A stretch of 64,000 nucleotides of DNA from Luidia sarsii (lineage: Eukaryota > Echinodermata > Asteroidea > Paxillosida > Luidiidae): positions 8,950,556 through 9,014,555 of the forward strand of contig OX465110.1 of the NCBI GenBank assembly GCA_949987565.1. The letters are read 5' to 3'. Positions 44,212 through 55,860 of the stretch are shown one piece after another; the first letter of the stretch is position 1, and every line of letters begins with the position of its first letter. The notes under the pieces were generated by a model, which did not search any database, had not been told where the DNA came from, and worked only from the letters and a program-made list of their open reading frames with translations. The position numbers were made by a program, and so were the translations under genes.

Positions 44212-44590
44212 CAATTAAACAATCAATTTATCTATCAATCACCGATCAATCATTCATTTAATCAATCCATCAATTTAACAATCAATTAAACAATCAATTA
44301 ATCTATCAATCACCAATCAATCACTCATCCAATCAATCCATCAATTATACAATCAATTAATCTATCAATCATCAATCAATCATTCAATCAATTCATCAAT
44401 TAAACAATCAATTAATCTATCAATACCAATCAATAAATCTATCAATACCAATCAATCATTCAATCAATTAATCTATCAATCAATCGATCGATCGATCAAT
44501 CAACCAATCAACCAATTATTCGATCAATCAACAAACAACCAACCAGTAATCAATCAATTAATCAATCAATCAATAACTTAATCAATCATA
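44035..44590. repeat. (TCAG)n passing into (TCAA)n
   Basis: About 27 TCAG units (44036-44146) give way to TCAA units (to about 44212), then to progressively degenerate ATCAATCA/ATTAATC words up to about 44590. The gradient suggests an old array with a younger homogeneous end. Confidence 0.95.
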
Positions 44591-46110
44591 TTGACTCATG
44601 CCACATGCTACTTTGCAAGCAACTCTCCTCTATATAGGCTGCATCTTGCACCCGAAACATGTGCGGCTTGTTTCCGTGTTTTTGCTCTAGCTTATTCACC
44701 GCCGAGGTTTTTTTTCCCCTGACCCTTATCTCATCATCCTAGCTTACCACTCTCACTTGACTGCCCCGGATCGTCCCATGTCTCCAACGGCCCTCGTCAT
44801 TTCGTGTTGGGGGTACTTTCATCTCTGGCATGCCAGAGTATAGCTGCTGATCCGCTGTGACTGCATCTTTATCAGCCGCGTAAACCCAGCCCTTCCTTGT
44901 CCCATCCTTTCTCAGTGGATCTTTCTCCGGGATATTAATTGCATTACATATTTTGGAGGTTTTTTTCTCACTCTGCACGTGTCTGACTGTAGGGAAGGGG
45001 GAAGGGGGGTTGAAAAGATCTGGCCGACCAGCATTGATGTCAAGGTGTAATTTGACTAGTGTAAATAAATAGACTTGCAGGAGGTGGGGGATGCCAAAGA
45101 GTCGAGCACGATTTACGCCAAACTCATCCGTGACTGGCACGGTGATTTTGCAATTGGGCTCCCGTCATCCAGCGGGGCCCTGTGACAAGGAGCCGCGGCC
45201 CGGGATGATTCCCTGAGAGGCCGCCGCCGACTTGCCATCTATCGAACCCTCGCCTCGCCTCGCACCACCCCCCACCTCCACAATCCCAACCCGTCCCATC
45301 GCCAAAAACTGCACGGGCTGTGGGGGACATTGCCCAGCTGTTGCTGGCTTGTCTTTCCCCGTTGTCTTCGACTCGGGCACGGGAGCAGGCCTTGTCCAGC
45401 GGATGAGTCGGGGGGACTCTTTATACCCGCACGCCGCGGTATTTATCGAGGCCGATGTGGGAACAGGTATAGCGGTCTCGAGTGGGCCACCTTAGACCGG
45501 TCATCGATACAAGGTACGACGGATCAGGACCGGATTCAGCAATCAACCATTTTTTTTCGGGGTGAGAATGGGGAGCTTCTGACTCCCCCAACCCTTCCTC
45601 TCCTAACTCCTCCTTCACACACCGATCACCAACCCCCCTTCATCATCTTCGTCGCCCCGGGCATCTCACACCTAACGCTCGATAATTTGGGTACCAAGAC
45701 CCCCCCCCACCCCCACCTCTCCCCACCTCACCCCCTCCTCCCCCCTTGATACCTCCTCCTGTGCGCGTGGCGATGATAGGGGCAGGGAGGACGGGATGAT
45801 AGAAGGAAGATGGAGACGAGATTGGACAGCGCGCAAATTAAAATTTCCTGCTGTTGTTGATCGAGCGGCTGAGAGGCTGAGTCATGGCGTGAACTGCACT
45901 GCGTGACAGAGCGCCCGCTACGCTCTCTCTCTCTCTCCTTCATCAGATACCGTCCGGTATATCACTAATGTCACCACCATCACCAGCAGCAGGGACCCGT
46001 CTTGTCTTCCTCCTATACCCTTTTCTCTCCTTTTCGTGCTGTCTCCTCTTTTTTTGGCTGAAATCCACGACGAGTTGGTCCAGCACCCTTTAGTTGCACT
46101 GGTTTGAGAG
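44591..46110. other. Unique stretch
   Basis: Mixed DNA with C-rich patches at 45560-45745. Frames at 45232-45495 and 45330-45749 are Pro-rich and unrecognised. Confidence 0.5.
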
Positions 46111-46880
46111 GGGAAGGGGAAGTTAGAGAGATGGGAGAGAGGAAGATAGGAGGGAGAGGGAGAGGGAGTTGAAGAGGTAGAGAGATAGGAGAGAGGAAGA
46201 TAGGAGGGAGAGGGAGAGGGAGTTAGAGAGGGAGAGAGATAGGGGAGAGGAAGATATTAGTGAGAGTGAGAGGGACAGGGACAGGACATGGACAGGGACA
46301 GGGACAGTGACAGGGAGATGGAGAGGGAGAGGGACAGGAACAGGGATATAGAAATAGGGAGAGGGAGAAGGAGAGGGAGAGAGAGACAGGGAGATGGAGA
46401 GGTACAGGAACAAGGGAGAGGGGAGAGGGGAGAAGGGAGGGGGAGAGGGGAGAGGGGAGTGGGACAGGGACAGGGACAGGGTCGGGGACGAGGAAAGGGA
46501 CAGGGACATGGACATGGACATGGACATGGACATGGACATGGACAGGGTCGGGGACGGGGAAAGGGACAGGGACAGGGACATGGACAGGGACAGGGTCGGG
46601 GACGGGGAAAGGGACATGGACATGGACAGGGTCGGGGACGGGGAAAGGGACAGGGACAGGGACATGGACAGGGACAGGGTCGGGGACGGGGAAAGGGACA
46701 GGGTCATGGACAGGGACAGGGGCAGGGACGGGGACGGGGACAGGGACAGGAAAGAGAGGGGAAGGGAGAGACAAACTGAGACAGAGGCAGAGACAGAGAG
46801 ACAACGAGACACATACATAGAGATCAGAGATGAAGAGGTGGATAGAGAGACAGAGAGAGACAGAGAGAGACTGAGAGAGC
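46111..46880 (+). repeat. GGGACA/GGACAT purine-rich minisatellite, G-quadruplex prone
   Basis: Hexamer units GGGACA and GGACAT with a recurrent higher-order word GGGTCGGGGACGGGGAAA (near 46480, 46547, 46597, 46630, 46677). Four or more GGG runs spaced by three bases occur repeatedly on the + strand. The 5' part (46111-46260) is a GAGA tract with a ~70-bp duplication. Confidence 0.9.
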
Positions 46881-47940
46881 AGGGATGCTAGACGACGGAA
46901 CGGCCTTTAGCACGCCCAGGCTTCAACAATCACAACCTCTCACCGACTCCTTGGCGAGAAATTACAGTTTCCGAGCCCCTCCGCATCGCTCGCCTTAATT
47001 ACGACGGTAGAGTGATAGAGAGCGAGAGCGAAAAAAAAAATAGAACCTCGAATTTCGGGAGAGACTTGTGCTGATTGCCAAGCGGTTCCGTCACGCCGTG
47101 AACTTGATTCGGTGCAAGGGCCTATTTACCTTATACTGATTGCCACACGGCACTCCTACCGCAATTTGTACGATTCGCTAGGAAAATGTAACAAAATGTA
47201 AAGGGAGGAAGGCGGAAAAACTAATCGCACATAGGTAAGGGAAAGACCACGGTAAAGCCCCGTGGAATGCCGGGATTTTTTTTTCCCGAGCAGTGCGGCC
47301 GAAGATGATGATTGGACGAGCAACACGCTGGCCCACTGCTGTGTTGTAGCATCTTCACACCAAGTGGATGGATTCAATTACTGGCTCGGGCCAAATCTAA
47401 AATAGCTGCCCCAAACAACCCCGACATTGCAGACGATACGTCATCGGAACTATAGCCCGTTCTTGTTTTTTTCCCCCTCAGCTGATTCGGAGTGGAAACG
47501 GGAACTGCCGACCCCACCGCTAGCTCGGTGTCTGATGACGGAACTCCAATTACAGCAGTTACAATCGTGCCACTACCCGACACTTCCTAAAATCTCAAAT
47601 AATGGTGCGCGTCACTCGTCAACTTTTCCGTTGTCATGAACTCGCTCACTGTGGCCTCAGAAACGCGTTTGAACGCTGGCTTCTTTCATCTAATCACGAT
47701 CTCTACGGTCAGGCGCCGTTACGTTTGTGCAACCATCCGTTTTAGGTTGTGAAAGACATAATTTTTTTGCTGGTGGTGGGTGGGGGTGGGATTGACATAT
47801 CTCATTGTCCAATTGTGCGGGCATTCTCGTGTCAATTCGTCAATTCGTCACGGCGGAACACGACGAGCGTGCATCGTGATTTCACTGGCCACTGGTGCCC
47901 TGCATGCATCTCCACTCGTACGGTCACCAGCCTTGCGAAT
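46881..47940. other. Unique stretch
   Basis: No gene is recognised. AAATTCGTC-type short repeats occur near 47835. The frames at 47156-47639 are unrecognised. Confidence 0.5.
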
Positions 47941-48300
47941 GACCCGTGACCCCGGGTCTGGAGTCCGACTCGAGTCCCCATGCACCGTTGAAATCGGACC
48001 CGGGCTCGGGGGTCACGATAACAGACGACTCGGACTCGGATTTGAAGTCGACTCGATTGACTTGAGACTCGATGGGAAAAGGGGTTCTTTGTGACACTGG
48101 TGCACGCTAAGATAGACTACAATCGCCAGCTATAAGGGGTCTTACAGACACGTATCGGAGTATTGTGAGGCACATACTGTAGCTCAATACAAACATTCTC
48201 CCAACGGTTTTACTTGACTGGTTTATTTGATATAGGCTATACTGTGGAAGTGGGACTCGAGACTCGTGCTCGACCTCTGTGACTCGTAACTCGGAGACAG
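47941..48300 (+). repeat. GACTCG-rich dispersed repeat D, copy 1
   Basis: Shares the order of GACTCGGACT words, TTTGTGA, AAGATAGACTACAATCG and CTATAAGG..CTTACA..CGTATCG with 62370-62660. The distal part 48245-48300 again has inverted ACTCGAGACTCG words. Confidence 0.65.
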
Positions 48301-48329
48301 AAGACAGAACAGAAACCGTTAAGGAGTAG

Positions 48330-49035
48330 GGGACAGATACTGTGACACATAGAGACATAGACAGAGACAGAGAGATACGGATATATACAGAGACAGAAAC
48401 AGAGACAGGGACAGAGAGACACGGATAGATACCGGTACAGAGAGAGAGACAGCGACAGAGACAGAGACAGAGATACACGGATAGATACAGAGACAGAGAC
48501 AAAGACAGAGATACACGGATAGATACAGAGACAGAGACAAAGACAGAGATACACGGATAGATACAAAGACATAAACAGAGACAAAGACAGAGAGACACGG
48601 ATAGATACAGAAACAGAAACAGGGAAAGAGAGACACGGATAGATACAGAGAGAGACACAGACATAGACAGAAACAGAGCCACAGACACGGACAGAGACAG
48701 AGATACACGGATAGATACAGAGAGAGACAGAGACAGACATAGACAGAGAGACACAGATAGATACAGAGACAGAAACATAGACAGAGAGACACGGGCAGAG
48801 ACAGAGATAGGGAAAGAGACAGATACTGGGACACAAATAGAGACAGAGATAGGCCGACAGAGACAGATAGAGACCGAGACAGAAACACAGACTTAGAGAC
48901 ATGGATAGAGACGGAGATATAGGAACAGAGACAGAGAGACAGAGACAGAAACAAAGACTAAGAGACCCAGACAGAAACAGAGACAGAAACAGAGACAGAG
49001 ATAGGGGCAGGAAACATAGGCAGGAGACAGAGACA
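48330..49035 (+). repeat. ~38-bp minisatellite of GACAGA/ACACGGATAGATAC
   Basis: AGATACACGG recurs at 48471, 48509 and 48547, giving a 38-bp period. Units consist of ACACGGATAGATACAGAG followed by GACAGA hexamers. The minus-strand frame of up to 369 aa (Ser/Leu/Cys repeats) is an artefact. Confidence 0.9.
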
Positions 49036-50581
49036 GTTATTAGTATGGAATCTAATCGGAGCGAATGGAATCGTACGGGATCGGGTGGAATCAGATCGGA
49101 ACAGATCATGAATCCGACAGGGACGAGACGGAATCGGACAGGAACGGAGGGAGCCGGAGACGGGGACGGATTGGAATCGGAGCGGAGCGGACCACGGCCC
49201 GCACCCCGTCGGTGACCGGTGACTTCCGTCGATCCGACAGAGTCGCGACGCCCTCGGCGTTTCGGCAACCGAAGGTGCTCACTGAGGACCACCACACCCA
49301 AAAACACCCACCCAAAATGCTCTGTCTCAGTGCAAGTTTCTTGCAACTATTGGGGGAGGGGATGGGGGATGGGTTCACTCAGAACTGAACGAAGTTCAGA
49401 GCATGGAGCCTTGGGTCACGGGATAATATCCTATTTGCTTTCTCTTTCTGGACCGCGTCATTCATCGCGGTATCACTTGTACAATAATATGGACCCGTGG
49501 ACGACCCATCCCCCACCCTCAACCCCCTCCCCTCTCCCTCTCTCTCTCTCTCCTCGCTCTACGGCACTTCCGAGGGTATCACTTGTGTCGCTGAGTAACA
49601 AAGTTGAACGCTGCCTGACACCTCTATCCCCCTTCCCCTACAAACCCTTCCCTCCACAACTCGCTGCCTGTTTTTCCGCCGAGCGCAAGCAGACCAGAAC
49701 GGCATAGCGTGCCTAGCGCTCGCTGCAACTGGGAAAGGGCTCCGAGTCCGGCCCGCATATAGCACTGGATTTGCCCCCGGGCCAGAGCTCGCGTGATTGG
49801 GACAGGATACTGCGCACTGGTGCAGGGGGAGGGGGGAGATGGTGGCGTGAACTCCCTCCCACCCTCAAACAAAAAAAAGAACGAAAGAGGGGGAGAAACA
49901 AGAAGAAGAAGTACCAAGCGAATAAAGAGGACAAAAACGAAGGAGATGAAATCTGAAAGAAAGCCAGTCGAACAAGAGTCTGTGTCAGTGTGCAATTTGA
50001 ATGCATGGCAGACACGTTTCTTGGAAGCTTCCTGATCAGTAACCGATGCATGCCCTCTTGTGCTGTAGTTTATTGCCGTTGGTTGAAATAAATAGTATAT
50101 CTGTATTATTTATAGACCGTTATAAATAGACGGTGCTGACGCTCCCTACCCTCCACCTACCCCCTCCCCACGCCGTGTCTATTTCCACGTTGTTGTTTTT
50201 TGTAACTGAGTGGTGGATATGATGCATGATGTCCCCGGGTTACACGAGCAAGCGAAATCCCAAATTTGATAACACCCACCAAAAAAGCAGATGAAAAAAA
50301 AAAATCGGCATCATATCGGCCGATGTGACAATTTGTTTCCTTTTTTCGTGCGAAATTCCTAAACTAGGGATTCTGTGTTTGTGAGCGGATGTTCAAAAGA
50401 ATTGAACGATTTCGTAATTGATGAAAGGGTAGATTCTACCACGAAACCGGAGGATAAAAACGGCGTCATTGGCCGAGGATACGTCGACACTCTTGGGCCA
50501 CAGTGTAACTGTAACATTTTTACCCATGCTTATCGCAATGTCAATTAGTGAACGTTCAGCGGTGTCAACTAAAGCCAAACT
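49036..50581. other. Unique DNA with GGAATCGGA words
   Basis: Imperfect GGAATCGGA/GGATCGGG repeats occupy 49045-49195. The remainder has GC-rich and A-rich patches and no recognised gene. Confidence 0.5.
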
Positions 50582-50692
50582 AAGCGGAAGGTTTGCGGTG
50601 ACACCATGTAGCACTTCTCTTCTAAGAAGAAGTGTGGCTCTGAAAAGAGCCGGTAACTCAACGTTTCGGGCTGTGCCGTCGCCAGGAGACTG
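50582..50692 (-). mobile_element. Histone-stem-loop repeat family C, copy 2
   Basis: Minus-strand order: CCTGGCGACGGCACAGCC, CGAAACGTTGAGTTACC, GGCTCTTTTCAGAGCC (50636-50651), a purine-rich hairpin (CACTTCTTCTTAGAAGAGAA, continuing GTG) and CATGGTGTCACCGCAAACC. The stem-loop is identical to copy 1. The GGGCAG hairpin is shortened. Confidence 0.75.
50636..50651 (-). terminator. Histone-mRNA-type 3' stem-loop, second occurrence
   Basis: GGCTCTTTTCAGAGCC, six base pairs with UUUC loop, followed by ACAC and a purine box AGAAGAGAAG. No histone ORF is adjacent. Confidence 0.6.
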
Positions 50693-51469
50693 CTGGATTC
50701 CAACTATCATCGGTGTATAATTATAGGCCTGGTAAAAGCGCTGAGGCGTGGAGAACATTTCACGCTCAGTGCCCGCTCAAACCAAGCTATTGGAACGAAC
50801 TGTGGAATACCAACCACAAACTCCGACCATTACTGATGCTATTATAGTGATAGAAAGTCGGAACCAAGTTGTCGGGCGAATTATTTGTTTGGATCCCAAA
50901 CACTTTTAGCCCAATGCTCTTGCACGGCGTGTTCCTCCCGTGTAGCGATAATGCGACAACGGGAATTGAACCGCTTGGCCAAAATATGGGCCAACCCGAC
51001 CGGCATAATGTAATGATGACGCTGCGCAATCATCTTGTTTTTTTATCTTGGCAAATTTGACTCCGGACAGTCCAGTAAACAAATGGATTAACAAGTTATT
51101 GTCCAGTGTGTACGAGGTGTGTGTTGTGACAGCCGGCCTTCCGCCCATGTCGGCCTTATCGCGGTGATCATCTATTTGCACAGAAGGCTATTGCCTGCAC
51201 TTGCCTGCATAAAATTATACTGTACATATACATTGGCAATCAACGCATGTCCGAGGCCCACGCCTACCCTACTAAGCACGCGCACAAACCTGAACTATAG
51301 CACGCCGAATGCACGACTGGCAAATTAACACGGCATGGTCACGGTTTGCAAATAGTCAATCCGACGAACAAACAGACGAACAAACAAAGTAACGCCGCCT
51401 CACTTCTGAAAAAAACCAAACAATAGTCGCGTCTCCGTCGAAACTGACGCAAACATTCCCCGCACCGAA
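50693..51469. other. Unique stretch
   Basis: No gene is recognised. The minus-strand frame at 50906-51181 is unrecognised. Confidence 0.5.
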
Positions 51470-51581
51470 CGACAGAGGGCGCAAGACACCGTTTTCAACC
51501 CCCTCCTTTCCCCGCGGGCGCGGAATGTCAAGGAGGTCAGAGGTCAAGCTGGTACGTTACTAGATGCGCATGCGCCATCTT
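51470..51581. promoter_or_regulatory. Dense promoter-like cluster (CTCF-like, DR1, NRF1, YY1)
   Basis: In order: CGACAGAGGGCGCAAG (51470-51485), a CTCF-like core; GC-rich CCCGCGGGCGCGG (51511 onward); AGGTCAGAGGTCA (51534-51546), a perfect DR1 nuclear-receptor site; TGCGCATGCGC (51565-51575), a perfect NRF1 site; and GCGCCATCTT (51572-51581), a YY1 site. NRF1 plus YY1 is typical of CpG-type housekeeping promoters. Direction is not determined. Confidence 0.45.
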
Positions 51582-51603
51582 CCACCCTTTGGCCCTTACC
51601 CTA

Positions 51604-52114
51604 CCATCCCATCCCATCCCATCCCATCCCATCCCATCCCATCCCATCCCAATTCCATCCATCCCATCCCATCCCATCCCAATTCCATCCCATCCCATCC
51701 CATCCCATCCCATCCCATCCCATCGCATCCCATCGCATCCCATCGCATCCCATCCCATACCATCCCATCCCATCCCATCCCATCCCATCCCATCCCATCC
51801 CATCCCATCCCATCCAATCCCATCCCATCCCATCCCATCCCATCCCATCCCATCCCATCCCCATCCCATCCCATCCCATCCCATCCCATCCCATCCCATC
51901 CCATCCCATCCCATCCCATCCCATCCCATCCCATCCCATCCCACCCCATCCCATCCCATCCCATCCCATCCCATCCCATCCCATCCCATCCCATCCCATC
52001 CCATCCCATCCCATCCCATCCCATCCCATCCCATCCCATCCCATCCCATCCCATCCCATCCCATCCCATCCCATCCCATCCCATCCCATCCCATCCCATC
52101 CCCATCCCATCCCA
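51604..52114. repeat. (CCCAT)n pentanucleotide satellite
   Basis: About 511 bp, roughly 100 units. Variants include two CCCAATTCCATCC blocks (51648 and 51680), CATCG units at 51720-51750 and single CCCCAT and CCACCC changes. The complementary strand (ATGGG)n has GGG runs every 5 bases and is quadruplex-prone. All six frames lack stops, so the six ~174-220 aa ORFs are artefacts. Confidence 0.98.
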
Positions 52115-54446
52115 AGCCACGCCACGCCGTCCCGACGAAATTACAGTATTTGTTATTCTTGGGCCCAGTAAGAAAACACGATTCCAGCCGTGCATCCCGA
52201 AAGGTGGCGAAATCGCAATCGATTAGGGGGGACCAAATCCGATGACTATTTTTTTTTGTGGGGGGTGGGTGGGGGTGTCTCGCCTAATACGAGCACGAGT
52301 ACTGCAGTGTGCGTTGCCCGGTACTGCCTGGGTTGGCCGTCCGCTCGGGTAGTCCGAATAGCCCAGATACCGGTAGCTGACGAGCACAGCCGTCGATTTG
52401 TTACCATTTTTGTCTTTCTCCCTCTCTTTTTTTTTTTGGGGGGGGGCTCCCTTACTGCCTTCCCCCTCGCTTTTTCCCCCTCCGTTTTCATCCTGGGTAG
52501 CAGGTGGGTGATCGCTACGTGCCATTTCTGGAAATTGTCAAAGTTGATCGATAATGGATTGTAATACTTAAAACGGGACTGTTGTCTTTTGCCGCAATTG
52601 GCCGCGGCGCGTCCCCGCCGACGTAGGGCGAGGATGCTTGGCGTTGGACTGGCCAGCCCACATGCCATTAGGGAGGAGAATTGCTATTTGCATAGTTTCT
52701 GCTTCCCATTTAGTCAGCTGCACAAGTCTGCGTACACGAGAAATATCAAAAAAGGAGCGGCCACGTGATCACACGCTTCCACCAACCCCTACATACCCCC
52801 CCCCAAAAAAAAAAAACAAAAAAAAAAAACCAAGGGATAAAAACGAACTTATGAAAATAATGCCTCCTCACGACCTTCCCTTCAACACATGCCAACGACA
52901 GTGATTCATTTTAATTGAATTAACGGCACGAGACGGACCCGATGCTTCCTTGAACGGGGAGAATATCTACGCCCAAAACGGTGTCTCCAAGCCACTGAGT
53001 TTTGGCCAATATTGGACTCCAAACCGTTCGACAGAAAATGATGTCGAGTCCTGATGGCCAAGCCGCGGTTACTATATACTCATGCCAATCGAAAAGAAAA
53101 CCCAGAGATAATAGTGTGGACACACTTGGGCAGTACACTACACGGGAATTTATACCAAAGCAATCCCCAAAGAAATCTTCCCGGAAGAATTCGTGCTTAC
53201 TTTTCAGGCGGCTTCGATGGCGCATGAATGCTATTGTTTAATGAAAGGTCGCCAAACACAAGGCCTTATAAGGCCACTCGAGTTGATGGCTACAGGAAAA
53301 ATAGAAGAGGAATAGACAGATCAAGAAAGAAAACACAGTCAAAGCGAACGAAGGTATCTATTCACGGTCCTCTTGAACAGATACAATTTGTACAAAGATG
53401 GAAAACAAGATGTAGGTAGAGAGTTCCCAAGCGTAGCAGTACGGGGAAGAAGCTATTGGAACATTTCACAGTACTACACTTCGGAACAGTAAAGACTAAA
53501 GGGGTGCAAAGCTGTAGCAAAGGGTGTGCTGCGAGCGAAGGTGCGTACAGGAGGGACAACGGATGAAAGACCCTCTGCACATCTACCATGGAAGTACCTG
53601 TAGAAGAGGCTCATGAAAGAGACAGATCGTCTGACAGAGAGTGGTGACCTATTTCAACGGACCGAGAACGCGAGGGACCGTCACCGAACGCAGAGCCGAA
53701 TCAGCTAGCGTTCCCCGATCCGCCTCCACGGCAGAGACGGCCCAGATTTCCACTCCCTCAACCTCACACACACTTCAAAAGATTCGGGGGGTCCAATGTG
53801 CACGTGTCATGGGAAATTGTCTAATAAAATAAGACGTGCCGAGCGAAACCTGCCTGGTCTACGGCAGAGCGAGGACAATTCGTACCACGACCACGGCGGG
53901 GTATGGTACGAGAACAGCTTGTACGCAGACTTTTTTTTTTTTTTTTACCAAAACATCGCCGAGAACCAGTCGCGGCAATGAGATACGGACGAGAATACGC
54001 GAGAAGGCAGTGCGTGCATCGGTCAACGCGCAGCGGTGACATCTTCCATGCGCGCACTGTACATGCATACAAGGGGGTTTATTTCTAGGGAGCTTGTGGA
54101 TTGGAACAGGATTTACGCTGAAAGTGGAAATGAATAAGAGATAATGAGAACGACATATGAGTCGAAAGCGATGAAAGGGAAGGAGGGTTGAGAATTGTCC
54201 CCTAAAAAACCCCCACCGAATTCAGACAGCCGGTTTGTGATTGTCTTATAGTACGAAACAAACCACTCGTGTCAACTTCACCTCCATGAGCTCTTTCAAA
54301 GAAACTGACGACAAGAAAACTAATAGAACAATCAAAGCAGTCAGGCATTCGGAGGAACACCGAATAGGGGTTTCATGAGCCCGCAGAAAGAGCACATTAT
54401 TTTTAATGAAAGCGACCCGCTGCAGTTATGAGCATGGGCGGATTGA
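52115..54446. other. Long unique stretch
   Basis: Includes T/G runs at 52247-52275 and 52428-52447, C/A runs at 52798-52830, and T14 near 53933. An octamer ATTTGCAT lies at 52686-52693, with AATTGAATTAAC near 52911. Frames are short and unrecognised. Confidence 0.5.
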
Positions 54447-54538
54447 TGAAGATGTCTGCACGAGTGCACGTCTTCGTTGCTCTTGCTGCTGGTGGCCGGA
54501 AAATGTCGTGACACTGCTGTCGTTGTTCAAGCTCTCAG

Positions 54539-54573
<35 letters not shown>

Positions 54574-54713
54574 TTGCTGTTGCTGCACCGTCTGCAGTTG
54601 GTGATCTCGTTGCTGCTGTGCCAATTTCGCTTGAGGTCGCTGTCCAAAAACAACCCAGGGAATCGAAGAAGCACACCGGTGCTCTCGCGTTTTGTCTCGG
54701 CGAGTCACGGTGA
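54447..54713 (+). CDS. Open frame across a CTG repeat, Ala-rich
   Basis: Between a TGA near 54441 and the stop at 54711 one frame reads CRDTAVVVQALSS, a polyalanine run from (GCT)n at 54541-54586, then AVGDLVAAVPISLEVAVQKQ and KHTGALAFCLGESR. The non-repeat flanks look protein-like. The opposite strand has an open frame that reads polyglutamine there, so coding strand and reality are uncertain. No family is recognised. Confidence 0.18.
54541..54586. repeat. (CTG)n microsatellite
   Basis: Ten CTG units followed by TTG/CTG variants. Confidence 0.9.
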
Positions 54714-54731
54714 TTCGACACCCTGCATGCA

Positions 54732-54753
54732 GTATTATATTATAATATAATAC
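54732..54753. repeat. Perfect 22-bp AT-rich palindrome
   Basis: GTATTATATTA followed by its exact inverse TAATATAATAC. Cruciform-prone; could also be an MITE end or insertion scar. Confidence 0.9.
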
Positions 54754-55498
54754 CGTTCATGCTTTCGAGGAAGAGGACGACGTTGAACTACAGAAGCCAA
54801 CCCTTACACACACCTCAAAGGAACTTGTGAAATTCATGTTTACCGAAAGTGAGCGAGTTTGAACGGTGGGAATCGCTCAGCCTGCAAAGGACAAAACAAG
54901 GAACCGGACGTGGAAATCTGTACCGGACGTTTCAATTTCTAAAATTAGCTGCTTGTTTTTTTTCATTTCGCACAGTTCCCAGGCGAGTGAACTTTCATTT
55001 CGTTCAAATTCTCTCTCTCTCTCGCTCTCTCCTTCCATGTCACGATTATTGACTCATAAATTCATAGCTTGACCAAAATGTGTAGGGAGGAGATTACAAA
55101 CGGACGAGGGCAAAATAGAAGTGCAAACACCGAATCAGGCGTGAGCAACTCCGGTGCGGTAACGCCATAGAAATAAAGGATGCCATATAGGTTGGGCATT
55201 TTGCACTTGTACGGATGTGCTGAGTAACCGTGGAGGCACCGCGAGACCGGGCGGGAGTCGGTGGGGCTAGAGGCGCGGTATACCGGTATCAGGGTGCGGG
55301 TTGGGTCGGGGTGGGGGGCAGGATTGGTCGGGAGGGTTTGGCAGGCAGATAGGGCGGTATTGCACGCTCATCTCTGCGTTGAGCATGTCTGCGCTGTATC
55401 AACTTGGAAATCAGGCCAGAACTGCTTGCCTAAATCGATTGCCCAACACTTGGTGTGATCTGATCAGAAATGTTAGGAGCTGGTGATATAAATGTTAG
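54754..55498. other. Unique stretch
   Basis: CTCTCT run near 55011. GC-rich at 55240-55340. No gene is recognised. Confidence 0.5.
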
Positions 55499-55558
55499 GT
55501 GATTGATTTTGACCAACACTTTTGACCAACAATTTTGGTGATTGATTTTGACCAACAC
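55499..55558. repeat. Short tandem duplication, 38-bp period
   Basis: GGTGATTGATTTTGACCAAC occurs at 55499 and again at 55537. Confidence 0.9.
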
Positions 55559-55723
55559 GATCCATTTTTTTCCCTGGCCAGTAATGTAACTAAATGTTTC
55601 TGTTAAAGGTTGTGCATTTTTTACAGTGTTGATATTTCCGTTGTCACCTGGACGCTCCATCTCTCATCCCATTCTTTCCGGGAGCTACAGTCTTTAAAAA
55701 GCCGCATCAGCACATCATAGGAT

Positions 55724-55860
55724 GTTTGAGGTGATACCGTACGGATCATCGCTTTTGAGAATGGGTGCAGCAGTACGACGACGGCCGCTGACTCAACGTT
55801 TCGGGCAGTGTGGGCTCTGCCCGTCGCCTGGTGACGACATGCAGTCTCCGATCCGACAGA
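55724..55860 (-). mobile_element. Family C, copy 3, stem-loop lost
   Basis: Minus-strand order: CACCAGGCGACGGGCAGAGC, CCACACTGCCCGAAACGTTG, AGTCAGCGGCC, then an unrelated segment replacing the histone stem-loop, then GGTATCACCTCAAAC. The GGGCAG/CTGCCC hairpin is perfect here. Confidence 0.65.

Noticed and set aside
48237..49346. 369-aa minus-strand frame with apparent hydrophobic segments
   Set aside because: Most of it is the translated 38-bp minisatellite; Leu/Ser/Cys patterns follow the repeat period.
51537..52245. Six overlapping 174-220 aa frames (SHPIP and MGWDG repeats)
   Set aside because: CCCAT units contain no stop in any frame on either strand, so these are unavoidable artefacts.
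54477..54713. Membrane protein from the Leu-run frame at the CTG repeat
   Set aside because: The polyleucine is one of three translations of the same CTG array; there is no independent evidence.
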